Positions 11,209 through 23,567 of a stretch of DNA of 64,000 nucleotides are shown here, piece by piece; position 1 is the first letter of the stretch, and each line of letters starts with the position of its first letter. A model generated the notes under the pieces. The model worked only from the letters and a program-made list of their open reading frames with translations. It ran no database searches and was not told where the DNA came from. The stretch is taken from positions 24,155,872 to 24,219,871 of the forward strand of contig OX243827.1 of the NCBI GenBank assembly GCA_945859605.1, given 5' to 3'. The stretch is from Lumbricus rubellus. Lineage: Eukaryota > Annelida > Clitellata > Crassiclitellata > Lumbricidae. A program made the translations under genes and the position numbers.

Positions 11209-11421
11209 TGGGGCGCGGGGGAGTAGTGGTGGCGTCGTTGCCTTGGAGCCGGAAGGTTCGAGGTTCGAATCCACCTCGCCGCGTAAGGGCCTTGGGCAAG
11301 TCCTTCACTCACAATTGCTCAGCACTTCGGCGTGAAACTCCGATGCAGTGTCCGCTCTGCATTCGGGAGCGCCTCTGAGTAGAGAGAGCTCGAAGGGGTG
11401 CTATAATAAGTGCACGGACAA
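11209..11421 (+). mobile_element. tRNA-derived SINE, plus strand
   Basis: Same family as the copy at 6422. B box GGTTCGAATCC at 11262-11272; the A box region is slightly altered (GGGGAGTAGTGG). The tail GGGAGCGCCTCTGAGTAG..GGGGTGCTATAATAAGTGCAC is intact. Confidence 0.85.
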
Positions 11422-11538
11422 ACTGTCAATGGGAAGAGTATACTATACGGTGACGGAAAGAACTGGTTACCCAGTCAGATAAATATTATACGTTATATAG
11501 CATATGCACCAAGGTCAAGAAACATTAAGTGGCTCAAT

Positions 11539-11622
11539 ATATATATATATATATTATATATATATATCTGTCTGTCTGTCTGTCTGTCTCGCTCTGTCTC
11601 TGTCTCTCTCTGTCTCTCTGTC

Positions 11623-11685
<63 letters not shown>

Positions 11686-11700
11686 TTCTCTCTCTCTGTG
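11539..11700. repeat. (TA)n then (TGTC)n microsatellite
   Basis: TA run at about 11539-11568 passing into TGTC/TCTC repeats to about 11697. Confidence 0.9.
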
Positions 11701-11981
11701 TTAGCACAAGGGTCTGGTGATTGTTCGTGGCTGCCATGGCCATTGACGTTCTATGCGCCCTCCTACTTTCACCAAGCTTAGGACTAGCACTACCAGATAA
11801 CGCGCAGAGAAAAAATGACCGTAGGAAAAGAATGGAAAATCATCCTTAGGTAACTAATTGCAATTATCAATAATTATTGATAATCATCAGTTTTAGAAAA
11901 GAAAATTATTGGTGACAATCAAGAAATTTAACGCATTTTATTTTAAATTATATTTTACAATAATTGATATAGTACATGTTA

Positions 11982-12384
11982 CAAGGGCGGATACAGAAAC
12001 TTTGGACGGGGGGGGGGGGGCCAAAAATTCTAGGCCTTGGGTGAAAATTTTTTCGTTCGTATCCGCCGAAAAAGTTGATGACCTTTTTTTAGTCATCCAG
12101 CCAAATTTTCGGGAAAATCCTACCATTTTGTCCGCCAAAAAAGTTGATGACCTTTTTTTTAGTCCTCAGATTCATTCTGACTTTTACAAAACATGCCATT
12201 TCCAAATGGGGGGGGGCCGCAATGCATGGGTATTTCTTAATAGGGGGGGGGGGGGGGCCAAATTGTACAATACATACATTGTTCCACAGCATGTTCAATC
12301 CAAATGGGGGGGGCACGATACATGGGAATTCTAAATGGGGGGGGGGCAATGGCCGGATAAGCCTCGCCCCTGGATCCGTCCCTG
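11982..12384. mobile_element. hAT-type MITE
   Basis: Begins CAAGGGCGGATACAG and ends CTGGATCCGTCCCTG, related to the termini at 452 and 12646. A 7-bp direct repeat CATGTTA flanks it. The interior has two tandem GTTGATGACCTTTTTTTAGTC modules and several G8-G15 runs. Non-coding. Confidence 0.75.
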
Positions 12385-12611
12385 CATGTTAGTTGGTGTT
12401 CTCAACCCCTTCAATAAAGTATAATATTCAATAGCTCTATACTTGACTAATAATTTAGCCTTGTAAATTGTGCCCGATCGATCACTGTGACCGACCGATA
12501 GTCCTATGGCCAATGAACGGTGTCTATGCGCCTTAATATGTCTATAGGGTTTGTCCAGGATTTATCGCAGCCATAAAACAATGATTTTCAGCCCATATGG
12601 TTGTTGCTTCA

Positions 12612-13022
12612 GCGCTTCTGAGTATAATTCTTGAAGGGGCTCTATCAGGGGCGGATACAGAAATTTTCAAAGGGGGTCCAAAATTTTTGGGCTTGGGTCT
12701 TTAAATTTTTTTCGTTGTTCTTTGACCGAAAAATCTCATGACCTTTTTCAGTCCTTAAGCCGAAAACTTGGCAAAAAAGCATATCTTGAAAAAAAGATAC
12801 CATTTTCCCGCAAAAATTGCTGATGACCTTTCTAAGTCATAGGCCTACACTACATTTCTTCTCTTTCTTCCCTATCGCTTTTTTCATTGCATCGAACCTG
12901 TGTGGGGGGGGGCACTTCCATTTTGCCCGCCAGAATTGCTGGTGAAAAATATAAACATTTCTCAATGGGGGGGGGGGGCATGGTCGTATTGACCCTGGAT
13001 CCGAACCTACGGCGCTATATAA
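12612..13022 (+). mobile_element. LINE/SINE 3' tail split by a hAT-type MITE (12646-13010)
   Basis: Outer sequence: AGCGCTTCTGAGTATAATTCTTGAAGGGGCTCTAT at 12612-12645, then GGCGCTATATAAATC from 13011, i.e. one shared 3' tail. Between them lies a MITE beginning CAGGGGCGGATACAG with a degraded right end. The 8-bp flanks GGCTCTAT and GGCGCTAT match at 7 of 8 positions, so the target duplication copied part of the tail. Confidence 0.7.
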
Positions 13023-13177
13023 ATCTACATAATGAATAATAATGTATTCTACAGAAGCAAAAGAATGCGCAGCAAGTAAAAAGTACAACAATTGACTGAA
13101 TTGAGGGCTAAGGCACCCGCTTTGTCAGTAATAGGCCCAATTACTATGTAGGTTCTATTAATGTATAGGGTCTATAA

Positions 13178-13533
13178 CAGTGGTTCCCAACCATTTTTGA
13201 CCTTAGGGCCACTTTTTCTAAGTTGGAGGGCAAGAGGGCCACTTTTTCTTAGTTAAAAAGCATTAGGGGGCCACATTGCTAAAATTTAATCAACTAAAAG
13301 CATATAAAATTGTTATAATAGAATCAAAATAGAATGTTTGATGTTATTATAGACGTCAAAATAAAATAATTTGTAATAGAAAAACATTATGTGTTTCATC
13401 CTGTTCAAATTGTCAATTTTTTCATATATATTTTTTTCTTTGAGAGATGAGGGCCACTTTGAGGCCTGGCGGGCCATTTCTTTAGGCTTGGCGGGCCACT
13501 TTTGGCCCGCGGGCCACGGGTTGGGAACCGATA
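13178..13533. mobile_element. hAT-type MITE, CAGTGGTTCCCAACC family, copy 1
   Basis: Terminus CAGTGGTTCCCAACC with the inverted GGTTGGGAACC at the right. The 8-bp target duplication GTCTATAA is exact (13170-13177 and 13534-13541). The interior has repeated GGGCCACTTTTT phrases. Two more copies occur at 24929 and 53620. Confidence 0.85.
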
Positions 13534-13729
13534 GTCTATAATATGCCTATAACTAAACTTCATTACTTACTTCTGACGTAGTTTGTCATCCGTCATAATT
13601 CGACTTGAGAAAACGCGGAATAAATCATATTATTATCGTCCAGCTTAATATGTTACGAAGTCCGATTAAAACACTGCGAAGACAAGCGACAATATTATTA
13701 ACGCAGACTAGAGCAGTTGAAATTTACAT

Positions 13730-14136
13730 CACTGTGTCCCAATAAATCGCGCACCCTTTTCATAATGTGAATAAAACTGGCAAATATTCATCGTTTGTCA
13801 AAATTTCAAAACTGTTTTTATCCTGAGATAATTATCTACAAATTGGTAATTTATGAACGGCCCTCACTAAAAAATTACGTCATAATGACGTCGTTAATTT
13901 ACATATCGAAACCAAATGTCAACAAAAATCGTTGTGCTCGGTACTTAACATTTGAATTCTCTGATGCGAATGACGTATAATTGTGACGCCAATATTCATG
14001 CCAGAAACTTCGTATTTGAATCAGTGTACGATAATTATCTCAGGATAAAAACAGTTTTAAAATTTTGAAAATCGATTAAGATTTTCCTGTTTTATTCACA
14101 TTATAAAAAGGGTGCCCGATTTATTGGGACACAGTG
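13730..14136. mobile_element. mariner/Tc1-like MITE with ~108-bp inverted repeats
   Basis: The left arm (13730-~13838) starts CACTGTGTCCCAATAAATCG. The right arm (~14029-14136) is its reverse complement with few changes, reaching to GATAATTATCTCAGG. TA follows the right end. About 190 bp of non-coding sequence separates the arms. Confidence 0.8.
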
Positions 14137-16870
14137 TATATTTATCCACATTATCATATCAATCCAAATAATCAAAAGCTGAATAGCTGATAATAAAGTT
14201 GAACTAGTCTATTATAAGTCCAAGTGGGCGACCTTATAACTCCGTCGGATATGGCGTGAAATCCTGTATACAAGAGTCTCCATGGCCTTCTAAGCAAGAC
14301 AGAAGAATACGGCCATTACCGTTAATTGGACAGTCTAAACTCTAAACTTTCTCCCCGAGGGACAGAAGACTTTGAAATCTGTCTGGCTATGACAGATCAG
14401 CCTTTAAAAGCATGGTTATCCTCAGCTCAAAGTCAACAAACGCTGACCTCCTGCTTTCCGCAGGACAGGGAACCAGATCAGACATGACAAATTAATTTTT
14501 GTGCCATAGGAAAGCTTTGCGACTGTATATAATGGAGCAATGAACACACCAATTTGTAACCGTTGTTTGATAATATTAGAAATAACGGCCAATTCACGAA
14601 GGCCACAGACAGACGACACGTTATGTGCAGGCCTATAATATTATGCATATAATTCCTGAGGGTCGGAGACCAGAATTATATATATACAATACATGTATAT
14701 AAATATTTATTCATTTATTTGCCTGTATAATTATGCGTTTAAACCTATATTTATGTTTGTGCAATGTGCATATGTGCATGTATGCTCATATAGGCCCTAT
14801 AATGTGTAGAATATTATCTGCTGCACGGCTGCTTTTCCGCAATCGTTTGAAACCATTTTTTTTATTTTGGTTTGGTGTCAGGTTGTACCAGAGGTGACTC
14901 TGCCAGTACCCGACCCGTGAAGTGCGTATCCGACCCGTACCCAACTCGCGGATACGAGTAAACCCGCGGGTATGAAAAATACTCCCAGACCTATTCACGG
15001 GGTCGGGAAGCGGGCAGTGAATCTGGGACTAGGATTACTGACGGAATACGAAGCCGGTGACAATTACTAAGTATTAAATTAGATTCCATGTATGTAGGCC
15101 TGCGCGGCTCTAATTTTACATCCGGGACTTTCGCGGGTTAATTATGTTTTCTTAGTTCCGATTGTTTTATCGACGATTGTCGTAATGAAACAAAAATGAC
15201 TTAATTTCAACAAAGATGTGCAATTGCAATACAAGTGAAATACAAAATAAATAAAACATAAATACGAGAATAACGGAGTTGACATTGTTTACTTTTGCTC
15301 CGTTCAAACTTTTATCCTGCTGAGTACCCGGATGTCAAAGTATCTAGAAGCATACTGACCACAAACATCGCACTCGATACTTCAGGAAAGACGATCTCTG
15401 ATTGGCCGACGCTTTTCGGCTTCATATCCCTTCAGAATATATTATATTAGAGATAGAATGGGTGGTTTAACCGTCTTACATGTGGCTGATGAGGCTGCTG
15501 TTCAGTGGCTGGACGCGCTCTGCAAAAGCTAAATAAATAGTGTTAGAATGAATAGGCCAAATCTATCAAAGATGGCGTGTGTATCATTCGGATGTTTGTG
15601 TATAGAACTTCACATCTTCAATGCAGAGATTGCGTGTCACACTGCGTTTTACTCTACAACCAAATTTGCAGACAAAATAATTTCCGTTTTCGTTTCCTGC
15701 GTAGCGCAAATAAACATTGCACGAATTAGGACGTTATGGGCGAGATTCGAACCCGTAAAAGCTTATGATCGACTTCTGACCCATGAATCAAAGCAGCCAC
15801 CGAAAGTAGCTCCCGGATGTATCACACCGCGCTGACGGCAATTTTCCGATGGTCAGTTCATGCTCTCTGCGTCCTTGCGCGTAATAAAATAGTTCGTTTC
15901 GCCGCAAGACGTATAGGTACTATAGGGGTTTCTCCAGGCCGTATAATTATGTATCCACCGGACAATGGGATGCTGGGAAGAACGGTGGAAGGATGAAATA
16001 ATTAGGTCGGTGCAGCCAAGGGCAAACAAGATACCGACCAATCTGTTGCGGGCGTGTGAACTGAACTAAACATAATGATGTCATCAGATCATGCTAAAAA
16101 CGTCATCAATGTGTGCTTACATGTAGATTCAATCCAACCCCATTGCATGGCAGGGTGAGGCAGGTAGTCAGGTAGTGCTAGTACAACACTTTGTTAAGGA
16201 GGAGGGCGATACTGCATTTGCGGTAACTCCGCCGTCACAGATCGAACTTTGAAGTGCTAGTCTCAAGCCTGGAGAAAGAAGGAGGGCCACACTAATCATC
16301 TTTAATGTGACACAGTGTCGCTAAACAGCAACGAGCAGTATTTTATTTTCTAAGACCTGCCCTGCTATTAGGCCTAGTTGTCTGTGGCTTAATCAACCTT
16401 GTAACTGCATGTCCTTTTTATGCGGCGCCATATAAATTGTCATTATCAGTATAATTAGTATTAATAACACCTTGCTCATACCCTGCCTTATAGTCTTGTA
16501 GTGCCGGTCAAATTCTCTCTAAACAGGAGGTGACACGCACAGCGTCGTTAATCAATTATTAAACCAGCAACTCTAAAACGTCAAATGATTCAAACAATGA
16601 ATATGCATCTTCAGCGATCCGGCATCTCTAGATTACCATTTCCTATTTTCAATCGATTCGTTCTCTATAATGGTATTAGTAAGTATTAGTAACTAGTAAT
16701 TTCTCTAGCGCCAGACCATATAAGCTTAGTAGACATTGATAACTGCGTCCAGGAATGCTGCCACTCTGAATTTTGAAGAAAAATAACCAGTAAGATCCGG
16801 CTGAAAAAAGACTAAAAAAAACTAGATTGAGAACTTGTCCTTGACAACAAAATCCCTACAAGCTTAGACA
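14137..16870. other. intergenic, no convincing gene
   Basis: Only short frames without family signatures. Near 15735-15750 the reverse complement reads CGGGTTCGAATCTCGCC, a B-box-like motif, perhaps an old SINE. A GGAGGGCG-family fragment lies at about 16184-16345. Confidence 0.4.
16184..16345 (+). repeat. dispersed repeat (GGAGGGCG family)
   Basis: Contains two GGAGGG phrases, then ATCTTTAATGTGACACAGTG and TCGCTAAACAGCAACGA. Related phrases occur at 4403 (-), 46118, 50995 (-) and 60170. Confidence 0.45.
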
Positions 16871-17339
16871 AGACCAAAAAACCTAGATCTAGGTGTAAAA
16901 AGCTATGAGTGGCATCCAAGGCTGCGTCTACAACTTGCGCATGGCTTAGTTGGGCTGATGACGATGAAGTACACGTTTTTTTTCTCTATAGCCAGCGTAT
17001 GGCCTCGACAGACAGAAATACCGATAGATCATGGGAAAACAGACAGGTAGATTTTTGCTAAGCAGACAGGTGGATTAGGGTTTTGGACGTTGAATAATAA
17101 CACAGGTAATAATAGTCACCCTCCTCATTTATTCAGATGGTCGGGCGACACTCGCAGGATACAGGTCGACAAGTTATATGATTAACATAATATGAGGTGA
17201 CATCATCTGTTTGTTCGCCTATTTATTTGTTTCTTTGTAGCCTATGTCTTTATTCCTTTGTATCTCAGTTCCTATCTCTGTATTGTCATTGATTGTGTCT
17301 CTCTGATTTTTTTGTAACTGCCCGTACATAGTCAATCTT

Positions 17340-17565
17340 TTCGTGTGTTGATCACTTGTATGTATGTATCATTCTGCCTGTGTTTATGTCTGCCTATGTC
17401 TGTCTGCCTTTGTTTGGCTTTCTGTCTGTATCTTTCTGCCTGTCTATCCGTCCCTGTCTTTCTTTCATTCTGGCTCGGTCTGGTTGTCTGTCTCTGTCTA
17501 TCTGTGTCTTCTCTGTCTGTCTCAGTATGTCTCTATCTGTCTGTCTCTTTCTCCGTATCTGTCCA
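17340..17565. repeat. degenerate (CTGT)n tract
   Basis: Pyrimidine-rich CTGTCTGT repeats. Its open frames (Cys/Leu/Ser-rich) resemble signal peptides only because of composition. Confidence 0.8.
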
Positions 17566-17893
17566 TTGTGTCATTTCCCCGATGAAATAATATTGTTACC
17601 GACTGAGGAGTGCGCGTGTTCCAATTCTTCTTTTTCTGTCAAAGACGGGAAGATTGTCTGCCAGACTGGTGTCTGGTCCAGACCGTCTGCAGTCTAACCG
17701 TATTTATAACGAAACTAGCGGGTGTCGATCTAGAGCTTACGACTATCATTAGAATCTATATCTCCGAATGTTGACAGGTCGTATTTTAAATTTAAATTAT
17801 TTAAAACTCCGGAAGAGCAAAACAAAGAGCAGGCAGAAACGACCAATTCAAATATTCCCACAAATCATCAAACTTAGTCAGATGCCATAAAGC

Positions 17894-18281
17894 CATAGGC
17901 GTACGAGGCAGGGGTGCAGGGAGGCAATTGCCCCCCCCCAAATTCGGGCAAGTTTGGTGGTTTTTTCGGGCAAAACAAACCCAAACGAAAAAAAAAAAGG
18001 TCGTAAAGTTTCGGGCAAGTCTGGTTTTTCGGGCAAAAATAGTCGCGGACGACAAAAAAAAAAAAAAGGTCGTCAAGTTTCGGGCAAGTCTGGTTTTTCG
18101 GGCAAAAATAGTCGCGGACGACTAAAAAAAAAAAAAGGTCGCTAAGTTTCGGGCAAGTCTGGTTTTTTCGGGCAAAAATAGTCGCGGACGACTAAAAAAA
18201 ATCTTTTTGGCCGGATAAATTTTTCGGGCAGAAGTTCAATCTTTGCCCCCCCCCACTTCTGAAACCTCCCGTACGCCTATG
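17894..18281. mobile_element. hAT-type MITE (CATAGGCGTACG termini)
   Basis: Perfect 12-bp termini CATAGGCGTACG / CGTACGCCTATG and an exact 8-bp duplication CATAAAGC (17886-17893, 18282-18289). Inside, a ~65-bp unit (GGTCGTNAAGTTTCGGGCAA .. AATAGTCGCGGACGAC) is tandemly repeated three times, followed by poly-C. Confidence 0.9.
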
Positions 18282-18799
18282 CATAAAGCAATAAGCAAGG
18301 TAACGCTGGTTAAAAAATTAAATGAAATAACTTTAGTGAAAATCTTTACTGCTTGAAAACCTGTCAACATATCTAAAACTCGCATGAAATGAGACAAGGG
18401 ACGAAGAAAATAAATGGGAAGAATTAAATTTCCTTAGAATTTAATTTAAAATTAAAATTATGAATGAAGGCATATCCTATATGGAAGGAAAGAGTCAGAA
18501 AGAGCGAAATTAATGAGAGGCTATAAATTTTGAAAGCAATAATGTTATGTTGGGAATAGTTTGACAAAAATTTATCTCTTTCTTCTCACACAGATGAATA
18601 ATAATTATTAGTTGGTTGAAAGGGGGCTGGACCGTCAACCGACAGGTGGAGGATGTAGAAAGAACGGTCGAGTGGTAGAAGGCAGACTGATTGTCTGTCT
18701 ACCACCTGCTAATCCTGCCGCCAATGTGTTTGTAAATGGATATAAATCATATAATATAAATTAGGTAAATCTCAGTAGAAGTCTTTGACATCTTCCGAC

Positions 18800-19067
18800 C
18801 AGGGCCGGATTAAGGCATGTTCAACATGTTCGGCCGAACAGGGGCCCCACACTTTAGGGGGCCCCCACAAATGCGAGAGAAAAACATTTTGAGCAAATTT
18901 CGATCAAACGACTATTTTCTCGAAAATTTCGCCTGATGACTAAAAAAAGGTCATCAACTTTTTTGGCGGATGAAATGGTATGATTTCCCCGAAAATTGAA
19001 AATTTCGCCAGATGACGTCTTAAAAAAATTCCCGAACAGGGCCCCCACATTGCTTAATCCCGCCCTG
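18800..19067. mobile_element. hAT-type MITE (CAGGGCCGGATTAAG termini)
   Basis: Ends CAGGGCCGGATTAAG and CTTAATCCCGCCCTG with an exact 8-bp duplication CTTCCGAC (18792-18799, 19068-19075). The interior has GATGACTAAAAAAAGGTC and GGGGGCCCC blocks. Non-coding. Confidence 0.9.
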
Positions 19068-19224
19068 CTTCCGACGTGTATCGTGGTTTTCCTACTGACA
19101 GAGCTGCCGTATAGGCCTATTGGTTCTTGCCTAGTAAGTCATGGTTAGACTGGACAAGGTTATGAGGCGAGGTACGACAGGACAGGGCAGAGTAAGGGTA
19201 TACAATTTACAATTTAAAGTCCTA

Positions 19225-19346
19225 ATTTAGGTCATCAAGTCTCAAATGGGTCTTGCTCCGAAGTATCTGTGTGATCAGATACTTCACCCCCTTTCTGCCA
19301 CTTCGCTGCGTCCTCTTAGGTCCTCTGATCGGCTTGATCTCTTAAC
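19225..19346 (+). pseudogene. LINE reverse-transcriptase C-terminal fragment
   Basis: Plus-strand translation gives QMGLAPKYLCDQILHPLSA followed by SLRPLRSSDRLDLL, the 'LAPxYLxDxLxPxxxxRxLRSSxxxxL' signature of CR1/L2-type ORF2 C-termini. It breaks off into MITE-like sequence (GGCCGGATGACTAAAAAAAG) at about 19360. Confidence 0.7.
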
Positions 19347-19689
19347 GTGAAATTTCAGAAGATTTCGGCCGGATGACTAAAAAAAGTCGTCAGAATTTTC
19401 TGGCAAACGTAACGCGAAGTTTTCTTAAGATTTTGGCCGGATGACAAAAACATATCGGGCAAAAGTCTCATCCCCCCACTGCTGGAATGTCCCCTACTAC
19501 TATGCGTATTCCTGGTCCCTGGACGGGAGATCGGCACCTGTCCTGTAGCGGTGCATACGTGACAATCCCTGCACTGTTTCTCTTTTTCTCTGCTAACTGG
19601 TCATTTCGACAAAAAAAAACTATCATTATCTTCGAGAACGTCTTTAGCTGTGGTAAAAACAACAGAGGAGTTGGACATCCAAGATTAAA

Positions 19690-19920
19690 TAAGACAGAGA
19701 AACAGGGGAATGGGGGTTGGGTGGCAGAAGGAGATAGAAAGACAGTCGCAGAGACAGAGAAAGAAACACAGGCAGGGACAGAGAGGCAAAGACAAAGAGA
19801 AAGAGAGACACAGAGAGGAAAAACAGAGAGAAACAGAGACAGACTTACATACAGACAGACAGAGACACACAGAGACAGACAGACAAACACAGAGACAAAC
19901 AGACAAACACAGATAATGAG
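19690..19920. repeat. (GACAGA)n degenerate tract
   Basis: Purine-rich AGAGACAGAC repeats; a related patch lies at 20090-20150. Confidence 0.8.
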
Positions 19921-20431
19921 ACGGATAAATAGAAAGAGAGGAATAGAGAGACAGAGCAACTGATAAAGTGACGGGAGAAGGAGACGAAGAGCGAGAGGCA
20001 GAGGTAGAGGCAGCGGCAGGAGAGAGAGGGGAGCCACTGAATTGCTTTAGTAGATATATAAAATAAGACTGGTCATAAATCGGACACAGAAACACACAAA
20101 GACAGACACCAGCAGATAGACACCAGCAGGCAGACAGACAGACAAACCTATCCAGAAGCATTTTATGTCTGGTCATCACCATCAAAGATTATATGGTGAC
20201 GGCGACCTTTGTGAAGACGCGAAGAACAGTGAAGACTTGACGTCTGCTGCTTTTTGGCTGCACTGACGTGGGAGGAAATGACGTTATAAATAGAAGACTG
20301 GTGTACATGCAACACGTACAACACGAATGCAACACAGTGTATGATGTATATGCAACGCAGGTGACATGTACATAGACAACGCCAATGGGCAACATAGGCA
20401 GCTAGGATACAACGCACGCTTTTACAATTGT

Positions 20432-20601
20432 GGGGCGCTGTGGTGTAGTGGTGGCGTCGTTGCCTTGGAGCCGGAAGGTTCGAGGTTCGAATCCACCTCG
20501 CTGCGTAGGGAACTTGGGCAAGTCCTTCACTCACAATAATTGCTCAGCGCTTCGGCGTGAAACTCCGATGCAGTGTCCGCTCTGCATTCGGGAGCGCTTC
20601 T

Positions 20602-20693
<92 letters not shown>

Positions 20694-20720
20694 GGCGCTA
20701 TAACAAGTGCACATACAAAC
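20432..20720 (+). mobile_element. tRNA-derived SINE with an internal (GA)n expansion
   Basis: Intact pol III boxes (TGGTGTAGTGG; GGTTCGAATCC at 20484-20494). In sister copies the 3' part reads CTGAGTAGAGAGAGCTTGAAGG. Here that GAGAGAG has grown to about 43 GA units (20605-20690) before the usual AAGGGGCGCTATAACAAGTG. Confidence 0.9.
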
Positions 20721-20899
20721 AATAATTGCAGACAACGTATAGGCTACAATTACATACACAGCATGGACAACGCTGATACACTGTGCAACGTAATTATGCA
20801 ACAAACTGACACAGTAATGTACATTGTACAATGTACAACGCCCATGGACAACATAAACACAAACAACGCGACTACGCAGCACAGTTGCTTCTACATGTA

Positions 20900-21225
20900 A
20901 ATACCTCTCTAAAACTCCGACTACAAGCTATAAAGTCGTTATCCACATCTCCATTTTACTCGTTGAATTCTGCTGATCGTCTTGATGTTTTTTGTTCCCA
21001 GGACTGGGACTACTTTTTTTACCAACATCGGTCGTTTGCTGTGGTGTGTCCCTCCATTTAGAATGACCTTCCTCCACCGCTAAGGGCAAAACTAATTACC
21101 CGTATACTCGTTTTCTTCATCTGATCAGTCTCTCATTCTTCAAATGTATTTCTTTCCCGTGGAGTTTCCCTTGGCGGGAACGCTCCTGAATAGTCATTCT
21201 GTAACAAGCGCTATATAAATCCATA
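20900..21225 (+). pseudogene. 3' end of a CR1/L2-like LINE
   Basis: Translation shows SADRLDVFCSQDWDYFF, then QHRSFAVVCPSI-stop-NDLPPPLR, matching the LINE C-terminal pattern FSVVGPSxWNDLPPPLR with an in-frame stop. It ends in the tail GGAACGCTCCTGAATAG..AACAAGCGCTATATAAATCC, immediately followed by an AT-rich repeat. Confidence 0.75.
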
Positions 21226-21318
21226 TATATATATATATAAATCCATATACATAAATCCATATATATATAAATCCATATATATAAAAATCCATATATAAAT
21301 CCATATATATATAAATCC

Positions 21319-21351
<33 letters not shown>

Positions 21352-21400
21352 TATAAATTCATATAATATATGAATTTATATATAATTTTTATATATTATA
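21210..21400. repeat. ATAAATCCATAT repeat at a LINE tail
   Basis: Repeated (ATAAATCCATATAT) units continuing the last bases of the LINE tail ATATAAATCC. The simple repeat appears to have grown from the tail itself. Confidence 0.8.
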
Positions 21401-21639
21401 TGTCCAATTTCTCCTCCGTCAAGCGCATGCTGCCGATGAGGCCTTTACAAAACGTCTCCAAGTTGCTCTGTCTCTGGTCTTATCCACTGCTCTTCGTATG
21501 TCCAAGCCCTTCATTTTCATATATTAGGCCTTTTTGTATAGGCTAATACTGTATAAAAATATATCGTGTAGCGCAGAAAACCTACAGACACGTGAATAAC
21601 ACGAATGGGCAACGTAGACAACGTTGCAAAAGGACACTC

Positions 21640-21770
21640 AAGAGTGAGTGAGTGAACGAGTGAGTGAGTGAGTAAATGAGTGAGTGTGTGTATGAGCGGG
21701 TGAGTAAATGAGTGCGTGAAGGAATGAATGAATGAATGGGTGAGTGTGTGAGTGAGCGAGTGAGTGAGTA
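21640..21770. repeat. (GAGT)n tract
   Basis: Degenerate GAGTGAGT/GAATGAAT repeat. Confidence 0.8.
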
Positions 21771-23430
21771 ATTACATTATTTAAAGAGAATCGCTAAAAC
21801 GCACGGTGATCACGCACAGTGCCTTTTTCGTAGAATTGACAATTGACATGTACAATGTAGGTGCTCATAATAACTACTCGGTGTTGAGAAACACCGGTAC
21901 CTATACGTTGTCTATAATAAACGCTTGAGAGCGTACGTCCAGGCGCCTCAGCGCGTGAGGACAGGACATTAGAACCCAGGCTATAGCAAGGTCCATACAT
22001 GTTAGAATTCCGCAGCAAACTCTGAGCATGCTGTTACGTTTGTTAATTGGTCAACGGCGTGCTATCTGAAATAATAATTAACATCGTAATTAAAATCGTA
22101 ACCTCCAAACGTTTAGAGCGCTACTCGAAAGCCAAGCGCGGGGACACCAGCTTATTCACGAGCGCTGCGTTGCGTCAAAAGGGTTGTCTGTAAGAGTAGT
22201 CCAAAGGTGGTCCGGATCGAGCGCTATTTGTTTAATTGAAACAATAATTTGAAAGTCAGAAAATATTATTCACGACGCTAAGCTACACGTTTACTGTGTT
22301 CTTGTTAAAGCGTAACAAGAACCAACTTAAAACTGGAAACCGTTTATGTTTAAACCAAGACCTTACTTAATAACATTAACTGCGGTCATAATATAGGAAC
22401 TCGTGCAATCAGATAGGCCTAAATGAAACGCGTGCAGGGTCGACCTAATAATAATTACAAACAAGGTTGCTGCGGAAAAACCCCTTCATTTGCATTTAGA
22501 ATAATTTTATCTCTTAAAATAAAACATCGCCCTTCAACCATGCATTGTCCAGATATTTCGGTTTGGTATGCAGACAAGACTACAATACTATTATATATCG
22601 AAAGCTTTCAACTCTGCCTGATAGCATTGTAAAGCATAAATTCGTTCGTTCATTTATTCGTTCATCCATAAATTTATATAGCGCCTCTTGAAGAGACTAT
22701 TTAGTGACCATCCGGACTCATTGGCACGGAAACAAGTGCAAGTCAATATAACAGGTCTGAAGTAGAAAAAATGTTTTAATTAGAGACCTGGAAGCTAGTG
22801 GGTGCAACTTCTATTCATGACGCTAAGCACATTCCGAACCACTGGACTCACGAAGACAAAAGCTCAATTCAGCATAGTTGTAGAAGGTGTAGGTGGAACA
22901 AAGAGGATCCTCCTGAGCATGGCGGAGCGGCTGTCGCCTTGGAAACCCGAGGAGCAACGTTTTCTTATTAGCATATATATATCATCCACCCTGTTCGCTT
23001 TTCCAAAAAAAGATTGGATGAGATCCTTTACTATATGCTACATTTACCCGATTGATTAATCGCCACACAGCACCATTTGAAGCCCACTTGCTCGGATCAT
23101 TTTAATCCGAGGTTTAAATCTCCGAAATAAGACACGAATCTCTGAAAATCGCAGGAACAGAACTGCATGGGATGTATGTATGTATACCATTTCAATGTAG
23201 GCTATGCATACCCTTTCACCGATGCAGCTATGCAAAATTCTATTCGCTTGCTTCCGATATTCCTCTTTTGATCCTGCAGCTCATATTGTCGCGTGTTGAT
23301 GTCTAATCGAGTTGACATCCAATTTGCCTTTTATTTGCAGCGCAGCCAAATCTGGTTAGTGGCCGAAATCTATCAAACGATATAATGTGGTCTGTTGCTA
23401 ATGTTCCGAACATTTTCTGTGAAGCAAGGA
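21771..23430. other. intergenic, one dispersed repeat and a LINE-tail fragment
   Basis: No gene recognised. 22112-22232 is the plus-strand partner of the repeat at 6248-6365. 22666-22690 holds a minus-strand tail (ATTTATATAGCGCCTCTTGAAG) next to TTCGTTCATTTATTCG, a short simple repeat. Confidence 0.45.
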
Positions 23431-23449
23431 CGGCCGCCAATACAGCATT

Positions 23450-23567
23450 CATCACCAATAGAAATCATCACCAATAGAAACCATCACCAACAGCAGCCAT
23501 CACCAATAGAAGTCATCACCAATAGAAACCATCGCCAATAGCAACCATCACCAAAAGTAGCCATCGA
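23450..23567. repeat. ~16-19-bp minisatellite
   Basis: Seven or so copies of ATCACCAATAGAAACC with variants. Confidence 0.85.

Noticed and set aside
13795..13980. 61-codon frame inside a MITE
   Set aside because: Starts in the left inverted repeat of the element at 13730-14136; non-coding by context.
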